A stretch of 64,000 nucleotides of DNA from Cellulosilyticum sp. (GCA_015058045.1 SVDC01000009.1:13394-77393), one strand, 5' to 3'; positions 46,485-56,395 are shown, numbered from the stretch's first letter. Numbers and translations: made by a program. The notes: generated by a model from the sequence alone, not told the origin.

Positions 46485-47663
46485 TTAATCCCCCAATGTC
46501 ACTTTACTATACGTTACAGAATGTTCTTCAAGCACATTGAGAAAGTCTGGTTCACCTAAAAACATATCAAATATTTCTGAAGCCTTTGCTTCAAAATCCA
46601 CATCATTAAAAGCATCTGGATAGAGCATTGCCCCAACATAGTATGCTGTTACAAGTGGAATTTCAACATTAGAATAATGCCATGTAGAGTTTGGCCATTG
46701 ATATAATTCTCCATTTTGTACTGCTTTAAGCTGATTAAAATATGCAGCATCCATATCATAATCTGCTTCAATCATTTCCATACTGCCAGCATCAAAAAAA
46801 ATCATATCTGGATTCCATTCAAGAATCTGTTCCCTATCTACTAATAGTCCCCCTGATTTCTCTGAGATGCCTACTGCAACATCCCTTACATTTAATACCT
46901 TAAATACTGGATAATTTGCATATACCCCATCAATGCTATGACTTCCACTAAAAGTTGCACCTGCTGCTAGAATAGTTGGTTTACTTTCATCTGAAATATC
47001 TTTCGTTCTGTTTTCAAGATCTGTAAGACACTCTTTCATATACTGAATTAGTGTTTCAGCCCGCTTAGAAACGCCACAAGCCTCCCCAATAATTCTTAAT
47101 GAATCATTATATTCATCACTGAACAATGCTGGAGAAGTAACTGCTATTGTAGGAATTCCTGTTTGACTTTGAATATCATCTGCAACATCTCCTGTATAGG
47201 TACAGATAATCAGTTGCGGACTACATGCAACAATCTGTTCTGCATACCATTCCCCAGCTCCAAGAGCATCATTTCCTACATGAGGAAGGTCTTCCCATAA
47301 AGGTGCACTGATCCATGCATAGGCTTTAATTGGGCTATCTGCACTTTCACATTGTGGGATTCCTACTGCTCTGTCTGCAATGCCAAGATATGTAGTCATA
47401 CGTGGTGCATTACCTAATGGAATAATGGTTTTTACATTTTTAGGAACCTCAACTTCGCGTCCATAACTATCCGTAACTATAATTGATTCTTCTGCTTGCT
47501 TATGTATAGCTTTGTCTTCATCATTTGTTGTATCCTGTTGTTCAATAACTGGACTATTTACTGTCTCTTGTGTTTTCTCAGCTCCGCAACCACCCAAAAG
47601 GCTACACATCATTAGTACTGATAATACTAAACTAACATTTTTTATATACCTCACACTCATCAT
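46485..47663 (-). CDS. ABC importer substrate-binding lipoprotein (BtuF/FepB fold)
   Basis: A 392-residue lipoprotein with a signal peptide ending in the lipobox LLGGC (lipidated C26) and a Ser/Thr/Gln-rich linker. A type III (helical-backbone) binding fold follows: IIVTDSYGREVEVPKNVKTIIPLG, IVACSPQLIICTY, WNPDMIFFDAG. The late WPNSTWHYSNVEIPLVTAYYVG segment is shared with FecB/MolA-like proteins. It delivers the ligand to the FecCD permease at the cell surface. It is first gene of the operon; AAAGGATG overlaps two consecutive ATG codons, so the second may be the true start. Confidence 0.9.
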   Translation of the reverse strand: MMSVRYIKNVSLVLSVLMMCSLLGGCGAEKTQETVNSPVIEQQDTTNDEDKAIHKQAEESIIVTDSYGREVEVPKNVKTIIPLGNAPRMTTYLGIADRAVGIPQCESADSPIKAYAWISAPLWEDLPHVGNDALGAGEWYAEQIVACSPQLIICTYTGDVADDIQSQTGIPTIAVTSPALFSDEYNDSLRIIGEACGVSKRAETLIQYMKECLTDLENRTKDISDESKPTILAAGATFSGSHSIDGVYANYPVFKVLNVRDVAVGISEKSGGLLVDREQILEWNPDMIFFDAGSMEMIEADYDMDAAYFNQLKAVQNGELYQWPNSTWHYSNVEIPLVTAYYVGAMLYPDAFNDVDFEAKASEIFDMFLGEPDFLNVLEEHSVTYSKVTLGD

Positions 47664-47812
47664 CCTTTCTAGGTATCCCTATTCAAAAACTTTAAATCTT
47701 GATGAATCTTCATCACTTTTTATAGTCTATTACTGTCCTATATCATCTATAAGCCCCCTCTGGGGATATTGCATTGGTATAATTTTCAATTCCTAATATC
47801 ACTGAGCATTCA

Positions 47813-47855
47813 AAAAGGACATCTATGTGTACGAACCGTACATAGATGTCCTTTT
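47813..47855. terminator. Terminator of the esterase-CBM9 gene
   Basis: Perfect 16-base arms AAAAGGACATCTATGT (47813-47828) and ACATAGATGTCCTTTT (47840-47855) lie downstream of the 47924 gene on the minus strand. Confidence 0.9.
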
Positions 47856-47923
47856 CCACCAATCTAAATATCATGTAATTTTACGTTTAATTGATAAACA
47901 GCTAATCATTTATCATCTATTTA

Positions 47924-49438
47924 TTACTCTACAAATGTTACGTTTCCTATCATTGTCCTATCATTAGATGCCCCTGAGGTCCATCCCACTTGATGCTCAC
48001 GCGTGTTGTTGTCATTATCATTGTAGCAAATACTAAGTCCTAGCTCTAATGTGCTATCCACAATGATAGGATTTTTATTAATGAAAATTGAAGGATCTAC
48101 CTGATCCACATATATAATCATTTCATAATTAATCACACCATCGTTACTTTCTATTGCTAACTGAGTATTTTCTTTATTGGCAGCCACAGAAAGTTCACCT
48201 TCCTTAGCTCCTACTACCCATTTTACAAACTGCTCTGCAGTACCTTCCCTTGAGAAATCAAATGCCATTTCTAAGCAGTCTGCATTATACCATTTTCCAT
48301 CACTTGGGATTTTATTCTTTATGACATCATCACGTATAGATGCTGCAATATAAATCGCATTTGGCTCCTTTTCATTCCAACCAATATATGCGGTTCCTGA
48401 GAAATCCTCCTCACTTAGAAGCCCATCTCCCACATCTTTTATCTGATTTATCTTTATTTCCTGGCTATCTCCCCATTCATCCAGTTTACCGTCTAATTTA
48501 AGTTCAATCTGACTTGCCTTATAGTCTATTCCATTTTGCTTTCTAGCTTCTACATTTAACCACTCAGGATTGATAATAGAAGTAATAGACACCTCTTTTT
48601 CTTCTCCAGTTAAATTAACATATAAGAAGTTTGCTATTTGATTAATGAGTTCTTCATATCTTGTTGTAAATACATGTCCAAGTCCTTCCATTTTGTAAAG
48701 CGTATTTTTAACACCCTTTTGATCTAGCTTTTTCTTAAGCTTTTCACTATCTGCAAACTTAACGGATGTATCCTCACTTCCATGTAACATAAGACAAGGT
48801 GCATCTTGACTAGATACTTTACCAAAGGAGAGATTTCCTCCTGCAATATCTATTACCCCAAAAGGTGTATATGTATTAAAGACTGCATACTCAGATTTAT
48901 TACTATAAGCCACATCAATTGCTAATAATGCACCAGAAGAATAACCACCTACTGCTACAAACTGATTATCTACGCCATACGCCATGGCATGCTCAGCAAT
49001 CCATTCTCTTGCCGTTGTTATGTCACTACATGCTTTTTGTAAAGCTGAATAGTTCCCTTTCTCTGAAAGTCTATAATTTACATTAAAAACTACATATCCA
49101 AGCTTTGAAAGATTGATGGACACACTTTTAGTGAGTTCATCTGTCTTCTTATCTCCTCTTACTAAACCACCACCATGCATCAGCATAACTGCTGGACGAA
49201 GTGTCTGTGACTTACTTACTTCTGATGGCATATAAACATCCAAACACAGTCCATTTGTCTCATCATATAAAACATCCTCTACAACATATGGCTCTTCCAC
49301 CACTTCCTTGGCAAACATCCCCTCATTACTTACCTCAAAATATGACACTTCCCTGATTGGCTCAGCTTCTGCTAATTGACATCCATAAAATGCAAGTGTG
49401 ATTCCTATAACTGCTACACTACAAAGTATTTTTTTCAT
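47924..49438 (-). CDS. Lipoprotein esterase with C-terminal CBM9-like domain
   Basis: A 504-residue surface protein. The signal peptide ends LAFYGC (C20 probable lipidation). An alpha/beta hydrolase occupies about 50-275, with the oxyanion motif MLMHGGGLVRGD, nucleophile S167 in GGYSSG, an Asp in LHGSEDTSVKF, and His in GLGHVFTTRYEE. This is close to BD-FAE/acetyl-esterase types. From about 320 a CBM9-like beta-sandwich follows (LDGKLDEWGDSQEI, YIGWNEKEPNAIYIAASIRDD, ADCLEMAFDF). CBM9 binds sugar ends of xylan or cellulose. It is a likely deacetylase of plant polysaccharide, anchored to the cell. It is divergent from an AraC regulator. Confidence 0.85.
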   Translation of the reverse strand: MKKILCSVAVIGITLAFYGCQLAEAEPIREVSYFEVSNEGMFAKEVVEEPYVVEDVLYDETNGLCLDVYMPSEVSKSQTLRPAVMLMHGGGLVRGDKKTDELTKSVSINLSKLGYVVFNVNYRLSEKGNYSALQKACSDITTAREWIAEHAMAYGVDNQFVAVGGYSSGALLAIDVAYSNKSEYAVFNTYTPFGVIDIAGGNLSFGKVSSQDAPCLMLHGSEDTSVKFADSEKLKKKLDQKGVKNTLYKMEGLGHVFTTRYEELINQIANFLYVNLTGEEKEVSITSIINPEWLNVEARKQNGIDYKASQIELKLDGKLDEWGDSQEIKINQIKDVGDGLLSEEDFSGTAYIGWNEKEPNAIYIAASIRDDVIKNKIPSDGKWYNADCLEMAFDFSREGTAEQFVKWVVGAKEGELSVAANKENTQLAIESNDGVINYEMIIYVDQVDPSIFINKNPIIVDSTLELGLSICYNDNDNNTREHQVGWTSGASNDRTMIGNVTFVE

Positions 49439-49577
49439 ATTTTTACCCTCAAGTCCTTTAGTTTGTTTTATAATTGATTATGATAATAACATAAATATTC
49501 TAAACAAACTTCAAACTTAATATCATATTAGGTTGAAAATTAAGATTTATTGTCATATTAATAAAGGAGATTCATTT

Positions 49578-50423
49578 ATGCATCCATTTAGTAAAGAGCA
49601 TACTGTTCGTGCTTGCACAAGCCATTGTAAATCTCAGTTATCTATGCCCACCTTTGAAGTATATGATGATTACTACGGAATGGGACTTCGTTCCTCTGGT
49701 GAATCCTTAATATTCACTCTAGATCAAATTTATCATGTTCAGCCTGGTGATATTGTCCTCATTAATAAGGATTTATACCATCGTTCTAAATATATCTCTG
49801 AACATGATGTACGCTCAAAGAGAGTGCAGTTTAATGAATTGGCTGCTCAAAGTGTTATAAACTGTATCGGAATAGAAGATTTTAATAAGCTCTTTGATCA
49901 TGTCGTAATCCATTTAAATCGTACATATAAGGATAAAGTCAATCATATCCTGTCTGAACTCATCCAAGAATATGCCACACATGATCGCTATTCAATGCAC
50001 ATCCTTGAAAGCTTACTTTGTCGTCTTATTGTGACCCTGCTACGAAGCATAGATGAAAATGCAACGCTTCATACTTCAGAAAACTTTAATCGCATCAATA
50101 GCATCATTGTAGCTGCCTTACGTTATATAGAAAATCATTCTTCTAAAGATCCTTCTTTAGAAGATGTAGCCAATGCTATTTCTATTTCTCCTAGCTATTT
50201 ATCTAGGCTATTTACCAAAGAGTTAGGTATTAGTTACTCAGAATTTTTAGTAAGACATAAAATTCAAAACGCCCAGAGATTACTGGTTAAAACTCATTTA
50301 TCTATAACTGAAATTGCAATCTCTTCAGGCTTTGGAAGTAGCAACTATTTTTGTTATGTTTTTAAAAAATATATGAATATAACACCTTATCAGTATAGGA
50401 AAGAAAAGACCCGTAAAGAATAA
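49578..50423 (+). CDS. AraC-family regulator, probably of the esterase gene
   Basis: A 281-residue protein from the ATG at 49578 (AAAGGAG 8 bases ahead; the upstream TTG adds 15 residues without a signal). The N-terminal cupin-like part (QPGDIVLINKDLYHRSKY) is followed by the double HTH (SLEDVANAISISPSYLSRLF, ITEIAISSGFGSSNYFCYVF). It is divergent from the lipoprotein esterase with about 140 bases between, so it probably activates that gene in response to an oligosaccharide. It is followed by a bidirectional terminator. Confidence 0.88.
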   Translation: MHPFSKEHTVRACTSHCKSQLSMPTFEVYDDYYGMGLRSSGESLIFTLDQIYHVQPGDIVLINKDLYHRSKYISEHDVRSKRVQFNELAAQSVINCIGIEDFNKLFDHVVIHLNRTYKDKVNHILSELIQEYATHDRYSMHILESLLCRLIVTLLRSIDENATLHTSENFNRINSIIVAALRYIENHSSKDPSLEDVANAISISPSYLSRLFTKELGISYSEFLVRHKIQNAQRLLVKTHLSITEIAISSGFGSSNYFCYVFKKYMNITPYQYRKEKTRKE

Positions 50424-50454
50424 TAACCACTGTGTCCTAAATAATAAAACTAAA

Positions 50455-50512
50455 AAAGCCCTATGGGTTAAACACACTTTTTCTATGTGTCTAATCCATA
50501 GGGTCTATTTTA
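50455..50512. terminator. Bidirectional terminator between araC and AGCS genes
   Basis: A long imperfect stem with outer arms GCCCTATGGgTTA / TAAtCCATAGGGtC and inner CACAC/GTGT, with A- and T-runs. Confidence 0.85.
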
Positions 50513-50522
50513 TCTTTTTATA

Positions 50523-52058
50523 TTACTTATTTCTTTCATCCCAATAATTGCACTCAGTACCAATAATATCTGATGTAAACTTTGTTCCATCATTTTTCTT
50601 ATAATGTACTGTTGCTTTATAAGCATATTTAAGTCCTAGATATAAAAGTGGCACATTGGCAAATACAATTAGAATATTACCTAGGTCAGATATTGCCCAT
50701 AGGTTACCTAAATCTATTCCAGCCATTGAGCTTAAAATTCCAAAAACAGTAATTCCTATACCCATAATACGAATGGCATTGATGAACATTTTCTTTTTTG
50801 TAATTCTAGCTGCTGCCATTTCAGAAAAACTAATAAATCCAATTAAACAAGTAAATGCAAACAAGCAGAAGCATACTGTGATTAAGAAGATAATAATTGA
50901 ATTAAATAATTCTCCACCAGGTGTTAACACTGATGCTGAAGTTAAAAATTTAGGAAGTTTATCGAGTTCAAGCCAAGCACTTGCATCAGCACTTGTCCAA
51001 AGATGTGCCATAACCACTACAAAGCCTGTTAAAGTACAAATCACCATTGTATCTAAGAATACACCAATAGCTTGTACACACCCTTGCTCACAAGGGTGTT
51101 CTGTATTGGCAGTTCCAGCAGCCAAACTAATTGTACCTTGTCCAGCTTCATTACTCATAAGGCCACGTTTAATACCTTGTGCAAGAACAGTCCCAAAAGC
51201 ACCTCCAAAAACAGCATCTGGCGTAAATGCGCCACCTAAAACAGCTTTAAAGAAATAAGGTATTGCACCTAAATTCATCAGAATTAATAAAAGTACAGTC
51301 ACTACATAAACAACTGCCATAATAGGTACAGCTACATTTGTAACCTTTGTAACTTTTTTAATTCCACCAAATGCAATATAAGTTGTTAATAGAATTAATA
51401 AAATGGCTACAATATAGTAGAAAGGAGATGTTGTAGAAATACTCGTACCTGAAATCATTTCTCCCATCTGACCTACTGAACTTACTACATTATATCCTTG
51501 TGCTGGCAAACAACACATTGCATAAACAATGAACATAAAGGATAAAGCAATTCCAGCCCAAGCTTTATTTCCAAGAAGTCTTTGCCCGTAATATGGAAGA
51601 CCCCCTACAAAATCATCATCTTTTTTTTCTTTAAAAATCTGAGATAAAGTAGCTTCTATATAAGCTGTTGCCATCCCAAAAAATGCAGAAACCCACATCC
51701 AAAATAATGCGCCTGGACCTCCTATTGAAATCGCACCCGTAACACCTAAAATATTACCAGGCCCTACTCTCATAGCAGAACTTAAAAAGAATGCACCGAG
51801 CGATGAAATGCCCATCTCATCACTTTTCTTTTTAGTAAGTATTTTTAATCCTTCTTTAAAGTGTGTAATTTGAATAAATCCGGTCTTGATGGTAAAGAAA
51901 ATACCTGTAGCAACTAGTAATATAATTGCTAAGGAAAAGTTACCTAAAATTGGAATGTTTGCATACCAACTGAAGTTTGTTGGAAAATCCCATAAAAAAT
52001 CCGAGATTGGGATTACAAACGAAAATACATTATTAATACCTTGAAAAACACTTTCCAT
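50523..52058 (-). CDS. Alanine/glycine:cation symporter (AGCS family)
   Basis: A 511-residue sodium-coupled amino-acid carrier with about eleven membrane segments. Family signatures are SSLGAFFLSSAMRVGPGNILGVTGAI, LFWMWVSAFFGMATAYIEATLSQ, and GLMSNEAGQGTISLAAGTANTEHP. It imports alanine or glycine with Na+ or H+. AGAGGATAAG precedes the ATG. It is a single gene ending at a bidirectional terminator. Confidence 0.95.
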   Translation of the reverse strand: MESVFQGINNVFSFVIPISDFLWDFPTNFSWYANIPILGNFSLAIILLVATGIFFTIKTGFIQITHFKEGLKILTKKKSDEMGISSLGAFFLSSAMRVGPGNILGVTGAISIGGPGALFWMWVSAFFGMATAYIEATLSQIFKEKKDDDFVGGLPYYGQRLLGNKAWAGIALSFMFIVYAMCCLPAQGYNVVSSVGQMGEMISGTSISTTSPFYYIVAILLILLTTYIAFGGIKKVTKVTNVAVPIMAVVYVVTVLLLILMNLGAIPYFFKAVLGGAFTPDAVFGGAFGTVLAQGIKRGLMSNEAGQGTISLAAGTANTEHPCEQGCVQAIGVFLDTMVICTLTGFVVVMAHLWTSADASAWLELDKLPKFLTSASVLTPGGELFNSIIIFLITVCFCLFAFTCLIGFISFSEMAAARITKKKMFINAIRIMGIGITVFGILSSMAGIDLGNLWAISDLGNILIVFANVPLLYLGLKYAYKATVHYKKNDGTKFTSDIIGTECNYWDERNK

Positions 52059-52428
52059 TACTTATCCTCTTTCATATCTTTTGTAACTTGCTTATTATAT
52101 CAAATAATGACATGGTTTGTATAACACTTTTTATGCAACCTACTCAAATTTGCTTTTTTAGAGTAGACAAGATCTATATTTGATGATTTCTTCCCATGGT
52201 TTTACTCATCTTAAGCTCCATTAACATAAAAATAATGGCTATGAAATAGCCCCAAAGGTTATAATCTTAACTCTGTATTAAAGTCTATCTATTGGGTTTC
52301 GCAAATAGTTCAACTCAGCTTCGCTAGATTTCACTATATTGCTACGCCCTATGCCTCCAAAACAAAAAGATACCAATTAAGCGCAAGCTCTTATTGGTAT
52401 CTTTTTGTTTCATCTATCACATTAATAT
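52059..52428 (-). other. Gap between AGCS and GH115 genes
   Basis: The 370 bases contain the GH115 terminator (52363-52407), a small stem GGCTA/TAGCC around 52232-52246, and on the minus strand a start-less open frame (about 52280-52362) reading FGGIGRSNIVKSSEAEL and then NYLRNPIDRL. It looks like a short intergenic repeat unit or gene scrap; a second copy is not visible in this window. The promoter of the AGCS gene must lie here. Confidence 0.5.
52363..52407 (-). terminator. Terminator of the GH115 gene
   Basis: Perfect arms CAAAAAGATACCAAT (52363-52377) and ATTGGTATCTTTTTG (52393-52407) lie just after the stop at 52429. Confidence 0.9.
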
Positions 52429-55269
52429 CTACTTGAAATAGCTTTCTTTTGGGCCCAAATATGATTCTGGTAATTTCACATCCTGCCTAAATAACACGAT
52501 TCTCTCCAGCACAATTGCTGGACTCATCCCAAAAAATCTCAGAACATTTCTTCCTGATTTGCAGTTTACCACTACATTTACCAGTTTAATGTTGTCCATC
52601 GCCTCTCTAGACCATTGTCTACTAAAGAAAAAAGGAATCTCAGGTTGCTTTACTGTATTTATTATTTGCAATTCGTCATCATTCATAGCAAACCCAATAT
52701 ACTGCTCTCTTTGAAATACTACTGGTGTAGTAGGTGCTAAATAGAAACACAAGTTATATATACCGCTTTCATTTGTCAGGAAAGCATATTCAACATAAGG
52801 GCGATTCTCCCTATTAATAAAATCTGCAGTACATGGATATACTTTAATCGCACTACCCGTTCTTCCATAAGGCGACAAAACTAAAAAGCTTCCATCCTCA
52901 CTATCCCATTTACTGGTATAATGACTTGCTTCCATCGCAATATATCCGTCTGTTTCTAAAAAGACATTCGGTACTATTTCTTTATTTTCCGCCTCTACTC
53001 CTATATTAGCAACAGCATGACAGCTACTTTTTACTTGAAAACTCCCCTCACTTTTTCCTTTCAGCTTGTCTCTATGAATCTTCAATCGAATTCGCTCTCT
53101 AATCCTAACTTCCCCAGACATCTTAGAAAAACTAATCCAAGGACAATCCGTACATATCTCAAATAGAAAAGGTTTATCACTTCCATTAAAGATATCAAAA
53201 TCTATAAATTCTACATCCGGACGGAGTGCGTCCTTCCAAACTTGCGGATGGTTGCACCAAGTCAGTCCTGTCATATAGTGCTCATCCTCTACGCGAGCAA
53301 CTAACATTCTAGGTTGATTCGCTGGAATAATGGTATGTAGAATCGGGAACTTACAATCCTCGTCATTCCAGTTTGTAAAGCCCATGTGCTCTGATAATCC
53401 GAACCCATCATAATAACCACCATCAACACTGTGATACTCTTGCACTAAATTCTCATCCACCTTTATACATTCCATAATCTGATCTGCTAAAATATTCGTT
53501 TCCATACGGTTTTGAGTAGCAAAAAGCTTATTTTTTCCTGCAAGGATCCACGTTTTCATCAAATTCGCTGTCCCACAAGCTGGATAATATAAAAGTGACA
53601 TAAAAGCGGATAAATATTCCTTTGCACATTTCTTTTTCAATGTCTGACACAACTCCAGAATTTCTTCCGAAATACAAATAATCTTATCCGCCTCACCAAA
53701 ATGTAACGGGTGATAGACATCTACATTCATAACTTCATGCTTTCTTTTCGCAAGGAGACCTGTATACTTCCATATTATCTGATTTATCGTGTCTCTTTCC
53801 TCTTCTGTAAAGGCTGCTGCAAAGTGTTTTTCCACCCATTCTTTCGTATATTCCACAGTAACTGCGCAGTCTCTTCCTCCCCATTTCTCAATATCATAAG
53901 CAAGATCTAAAAAGAAGGACAATCCATACTCCTGGGTTCCAATATCTCCAACATTTGTAACCCAGATTTCACTCACACCGAATTCGTAAGCCTGTGTCAT
54001 CTGTTCCCAAACCCTTGGCAAATAGGTAGACCCAATCCATTCATAGGAATAAGCCCCTCCATGCATATCCATATGGTAATACATTCCGTATCCACCCTTA
54101 TGACTACGCATCTCCTCTGTAGGAAGAGTTCTGGTACATCCGTAATTATTGTCACTGAGCATAAGAGTGACTCCATCTAACTCTGGGTCATCCTTAAGGC
54201 CCTTTATTTCCTCATTCCCATAAAAGAACTCTTCCACCTCCGAAAATAATACAATTTGTCTTGGTACCTGATTTAAATCCTCACAAACTGTTTCTCGAAT
54301 CAGTTGATTCTGAGTTTTTAGTACATCTCGGAGGAGATTAATATTGTCCTCCAAAGTCGCCTCCTGACCTAAAATTGCACTATCTCTTTCTCCACGCATT
54401 CCCAGAGTAATAACGTTTTCAAAAGCTTTATTACGAAGCAAACCATCCTTCCAAAAACGTGTTACACCCTTTTCGTTCTTACGAAAATTCCACGCATCTC
54501 CATAAATAGAATCCTTCCCTCTAAGAAGCGTATATTCCTCCCCACTCCTCATACACGGTTCATGGTGTGAGGTACTCATTACTACTCCTAACTCATCCGC
54601 TAGCCTTGCACTCTCTATTCCCGGTCCATCCATACTGAAGTTAGAGTTCCACATTGCAGGCCACAAATAATTTCCTTTCAAGCGGAGTAATAACTCAAAT
54701 ACTCTCTCATAGCACGCTGCATTAATACCTCCAAAATGCTTCTGCGCCCATGTTCCAAATGCTGGCCATTCATCATTTATGAAGAATCCTCTATATTTTA
54801 CAGATGGCTCCTTTGATACCATATTGTCTTTTTCGGTCAGAAAAGCATTCTTTCTTTTTGGAGGAATTACATGATTCCAATTTACTAAAGGGGAAACTCC
54901 AAGTAACTCAGATAAGTGATACAATCCATATATAGTGCCTCTCTTATCACTCCCCGCAATCACTAATGCTTGTTCAATTCCATCAAACGGCTTGCTTACC
55001 ACTTGAAAACAATACACCTCTCTCTTACCTCGGATAGCTGAAAGGTTAACTACACTCTTTATTTCCAATGATTCTAATATCGGGCTAAAACCAATGGTTC
55101 CATAAATAACAAGATTCTTACAGTTTTCTCCCTCTTGATAGATTCCGGGGTAATAATCTGTAACCAAAGAAATGTCTTTGCGAACTTGACTTGCTACTCT
55201 TTTCACACCAGATAATGCCTGCCCTTCACATACAAACATACAATCTTTTCCAAACTCTATTCTATTCAT
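52429..55269 (-). CDS. Xylan alpha-1,2-glucuronidase, glycoside hydrolase family 115
   Basis: A 946-residue GH115 enzyme that removes glucuronic or 4-O-methylglucuronic acid from internal or terminal xylose units of glucuronoxylan. Recognised segments include GTIYGLYHLSELLGVSPLVNW, KYRGFFINDEWPAFGTWAQKHFGG, LRLKGNYLWPAMWNSNFSMDG, MSTSHHEPCMR, TLGMRGERDSA, and DMHGGAYSYEWIGSTYLPRVW. The C-terminal 250 residues are beta-rich, as in the family. There is no signal peptide, so it works on imported aldouronic oligosaccharides. GAGGGAGGGG precedes the ATG. It is a single gene with its own terminator and no transporter or xylosidase beside it. Confidence 0.92.
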   Translation of the reverse strand: MNRIEFGKDCMFVCEGQALSGVKRVASQVRKDISLVTDYYPGIYQEGENCKNLVIYGTIGFSPILESLEIKSVVNLSAIRGKREVYCFQVVSKPFDGIEQALVIAGSDKRGTIYGLYHLSELLGVSPLVNWNHVIPPKRKNAFLTEKDNMVSKEPSVKYRGFFINDEWPAFGTWAQKHFGGINAACYERVFELLLRLKGNYLWPAMWNSNFSMDGPGIESARLADELGVVMSTSHHEPCMRSGEEYTLLRGKDSIYGDAWNFRKNEKGVTRFWKDGLLRNKAFENVITLGMRGERDSAILGQEATLEDNINLLRDVLKTQNQLIRETVCEDLNQVPRQIVLFSEVEEFFYGNEEIKGLKDDPELDGVTLMLSDNNYGCTRTLPTEEMRSHKGGYGMYYHMDMHGGAYSYEWIGSTYLPRVWEQMTQAYEFGVSEIWVTNVGDIGTQEYGLSFFLDLAYDIEKWGGRDCAVTVEYTKEWVEKHFAAAFTEEERDTINQIIWKYTGLLAKRKHEVMNVDVYHPLHFGEADKIICISEEILELCQTLKKKCAKEYLSAFMSLLYYPACGTANLMKTWILAGKNKLFATQNRMETNILADQIMECIKVDENLVQEYHSVDGGYYDGFGLSEHMGFTNWNDEDCKFPILHTIIPANQPRMLVARVEDEHYMTGLTWCNHPQVWKDALRPDVEFIDFDIFNGSDKPFLFEICTDCPWISFSKMSGEVRIRERIRLKIHRDKLKGKSEGSFQVKSSCHAVANIGVEAENKEIVPNVFLETDGYIAMEASHYTSKWDSEDGSFLVLSPYGRTGSAIKVYPCTADFINRENRPYVEYAFLTNESGIYNLCFYLAPTTPVVFQREQYIGFAMNDDELQIINTVKQPEIPFFFSRQWSREAMDNIKLVNVVVNCKSGRNVLRFFGMSPAIVLERIVLFRQDVKLPESYLGPKESYFK

Positions 55270-55369
55270 ATGTCCCCTCCCTCTAAAATCATATCACACT
55301 AGCTTAATTAACATCTTGTTTCGGTGATTTTGTCATGATCCCCCACCAGTAGCCCATTTCAAAGGCATA

Positions 55370-56395
55370 TTACATTTCTCTAAAAAAGCCGGCATATGGT
55401 ATTCCATGAATAATGCACTCTGCTGCATCCTCAATATCCTCATAGTCCAATTCTTCGCCCTCTCGCAAAGCACACTCAAACTCATCAACAATATTCTCAA
55501 CCAACCCCATATTAATGAATAACGGAAGCATTTCTAAATTTTTATCATCTATGCTAGTCTCGCTTCTATATCCCGATACAATATCGTTAAAGTATTCCTT
55601 CATAAATTCTCTGCGCTTTTCGGCATTCTTTTCCCAAGCAATCCATCCCACTCCATGAGTCCAGAGATTTGCCAAGTCGAACATATACCAACAGTAACAG
55701 CAATTATCAAAATCAAAAACTGTAATTTCACCGCTTGAGTAGTCAATGTGATAATTACCGTCGCTGAAATCAAAATGAACTAATCCATAGCATTCAGGTG
55801 TTTTTTCAAGCTTTCCAAATTGCTCAAATAATTTTGCTATCGCCTCTTTTAGATTGGTATATTTATCCGGAATAAGGGTGGAGATATAATCCATATTGTA
55901 ATGCTCATTGTAATCAAATCGTTTATGCTTTGGTATGTATTTTTTTGAAAGGTTATGAATTTTCCCGATGGTTTTTCCTGTATTATAGAAGTATTCACTA
56001 AGTGGTACCCCTTCTCGGTATTTGTAACCATGGTCTGAAATAAAGTCACCTTTAGCATAGTTGAATAAACACACATATACTATTTCATCTTCAGTAAAAA
56101 AAGTAGTTACAGTGTTTCCCTCATTTGATAAGATCACATCTGAAACACTTGCTCCATTCTGAGAAAGGTAATGTACAAACTCTATTTCTGCAAGATAATC
56201 CTCTTGTGTTCTGTCAGCTAAACATGATAATCGTAATACATATTTAGTGCTATCATTGCTACATATATATACTAGATTCCGTCCTCCATCATGTGCTTCA
56301 ATCTGATTAAACAAGTATCCATCAAGTGAATACGCACGTGCAATCTCTGAAAGCAAACCATTTTCACATAATTCAATCAACCTATCATTTATCAT
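55370..56395 (-). CDS. Aminoglycoside phosphotransferase-fold kinase (APH family)
   Basis: A 341-residue soluble kinase of PF01636 with the Brenner motif HFDFSDGNY (catalytic Asp), followed by the metal-binding VFDFDN about 20 residues on. The N-lobe has a nucleotide-binding Lys region KYVLRLSC. This family includes choline, homoserine, fructosamine and antibiotic kinases. Resistance is not implied, and the WTHGVGW segment and length resemble uncharacterised Firmicutes homoserine-kinase-like members. AAGGAGA precedes the ATG. Confidence 0.85.
   Translation of the reverse strand: MINDRLIELCENGLLSEIARAYSLDGYLFNQIEAHDGGRNLVYICSNDSTKYVLRLSCLADRTQEDYLAEIEFVHYLSQNGASVSDVILSNEGNTVTTFFTEDEIVYVCLFNYAKGDFISDHGYKYREGVPLSEYFYNTGKTIGKIHNLSKKYIPKHKRFDYNEHYNMDYISTLIPDKYTNLKEAIAKLFEQFGKLEKTPECYGLVHFDFSDGNYHIDYSSGEITVFDFDNCCYCWYMFDLANLWTHGVGWIAWEKNAEKRREFMKEYFNDIVSGYRSETSIDDKNLEMLPLFINMGLVENIVDEFECALREGEELDYEDIEDAAECIIHGIPYAGFFREM

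Noticed and set aside
47664..47812. Riboswitch (cobalamin or molybdenum cofactor) upstream of the metal importer
   Set aside because: The leader is only about 150 bases and shows one small CCCC/GGGG stem; no recognisable riboswitch core could be found by eye.
50656..51258. 200-aa plus-strand frame opposite the AGCS symporter
   Set aside because: It is a shadow of the symporter gene; composition (Ile, Pro, Lys, Ala runs) follows the antisense of membrane helices and there is no ribosome site.
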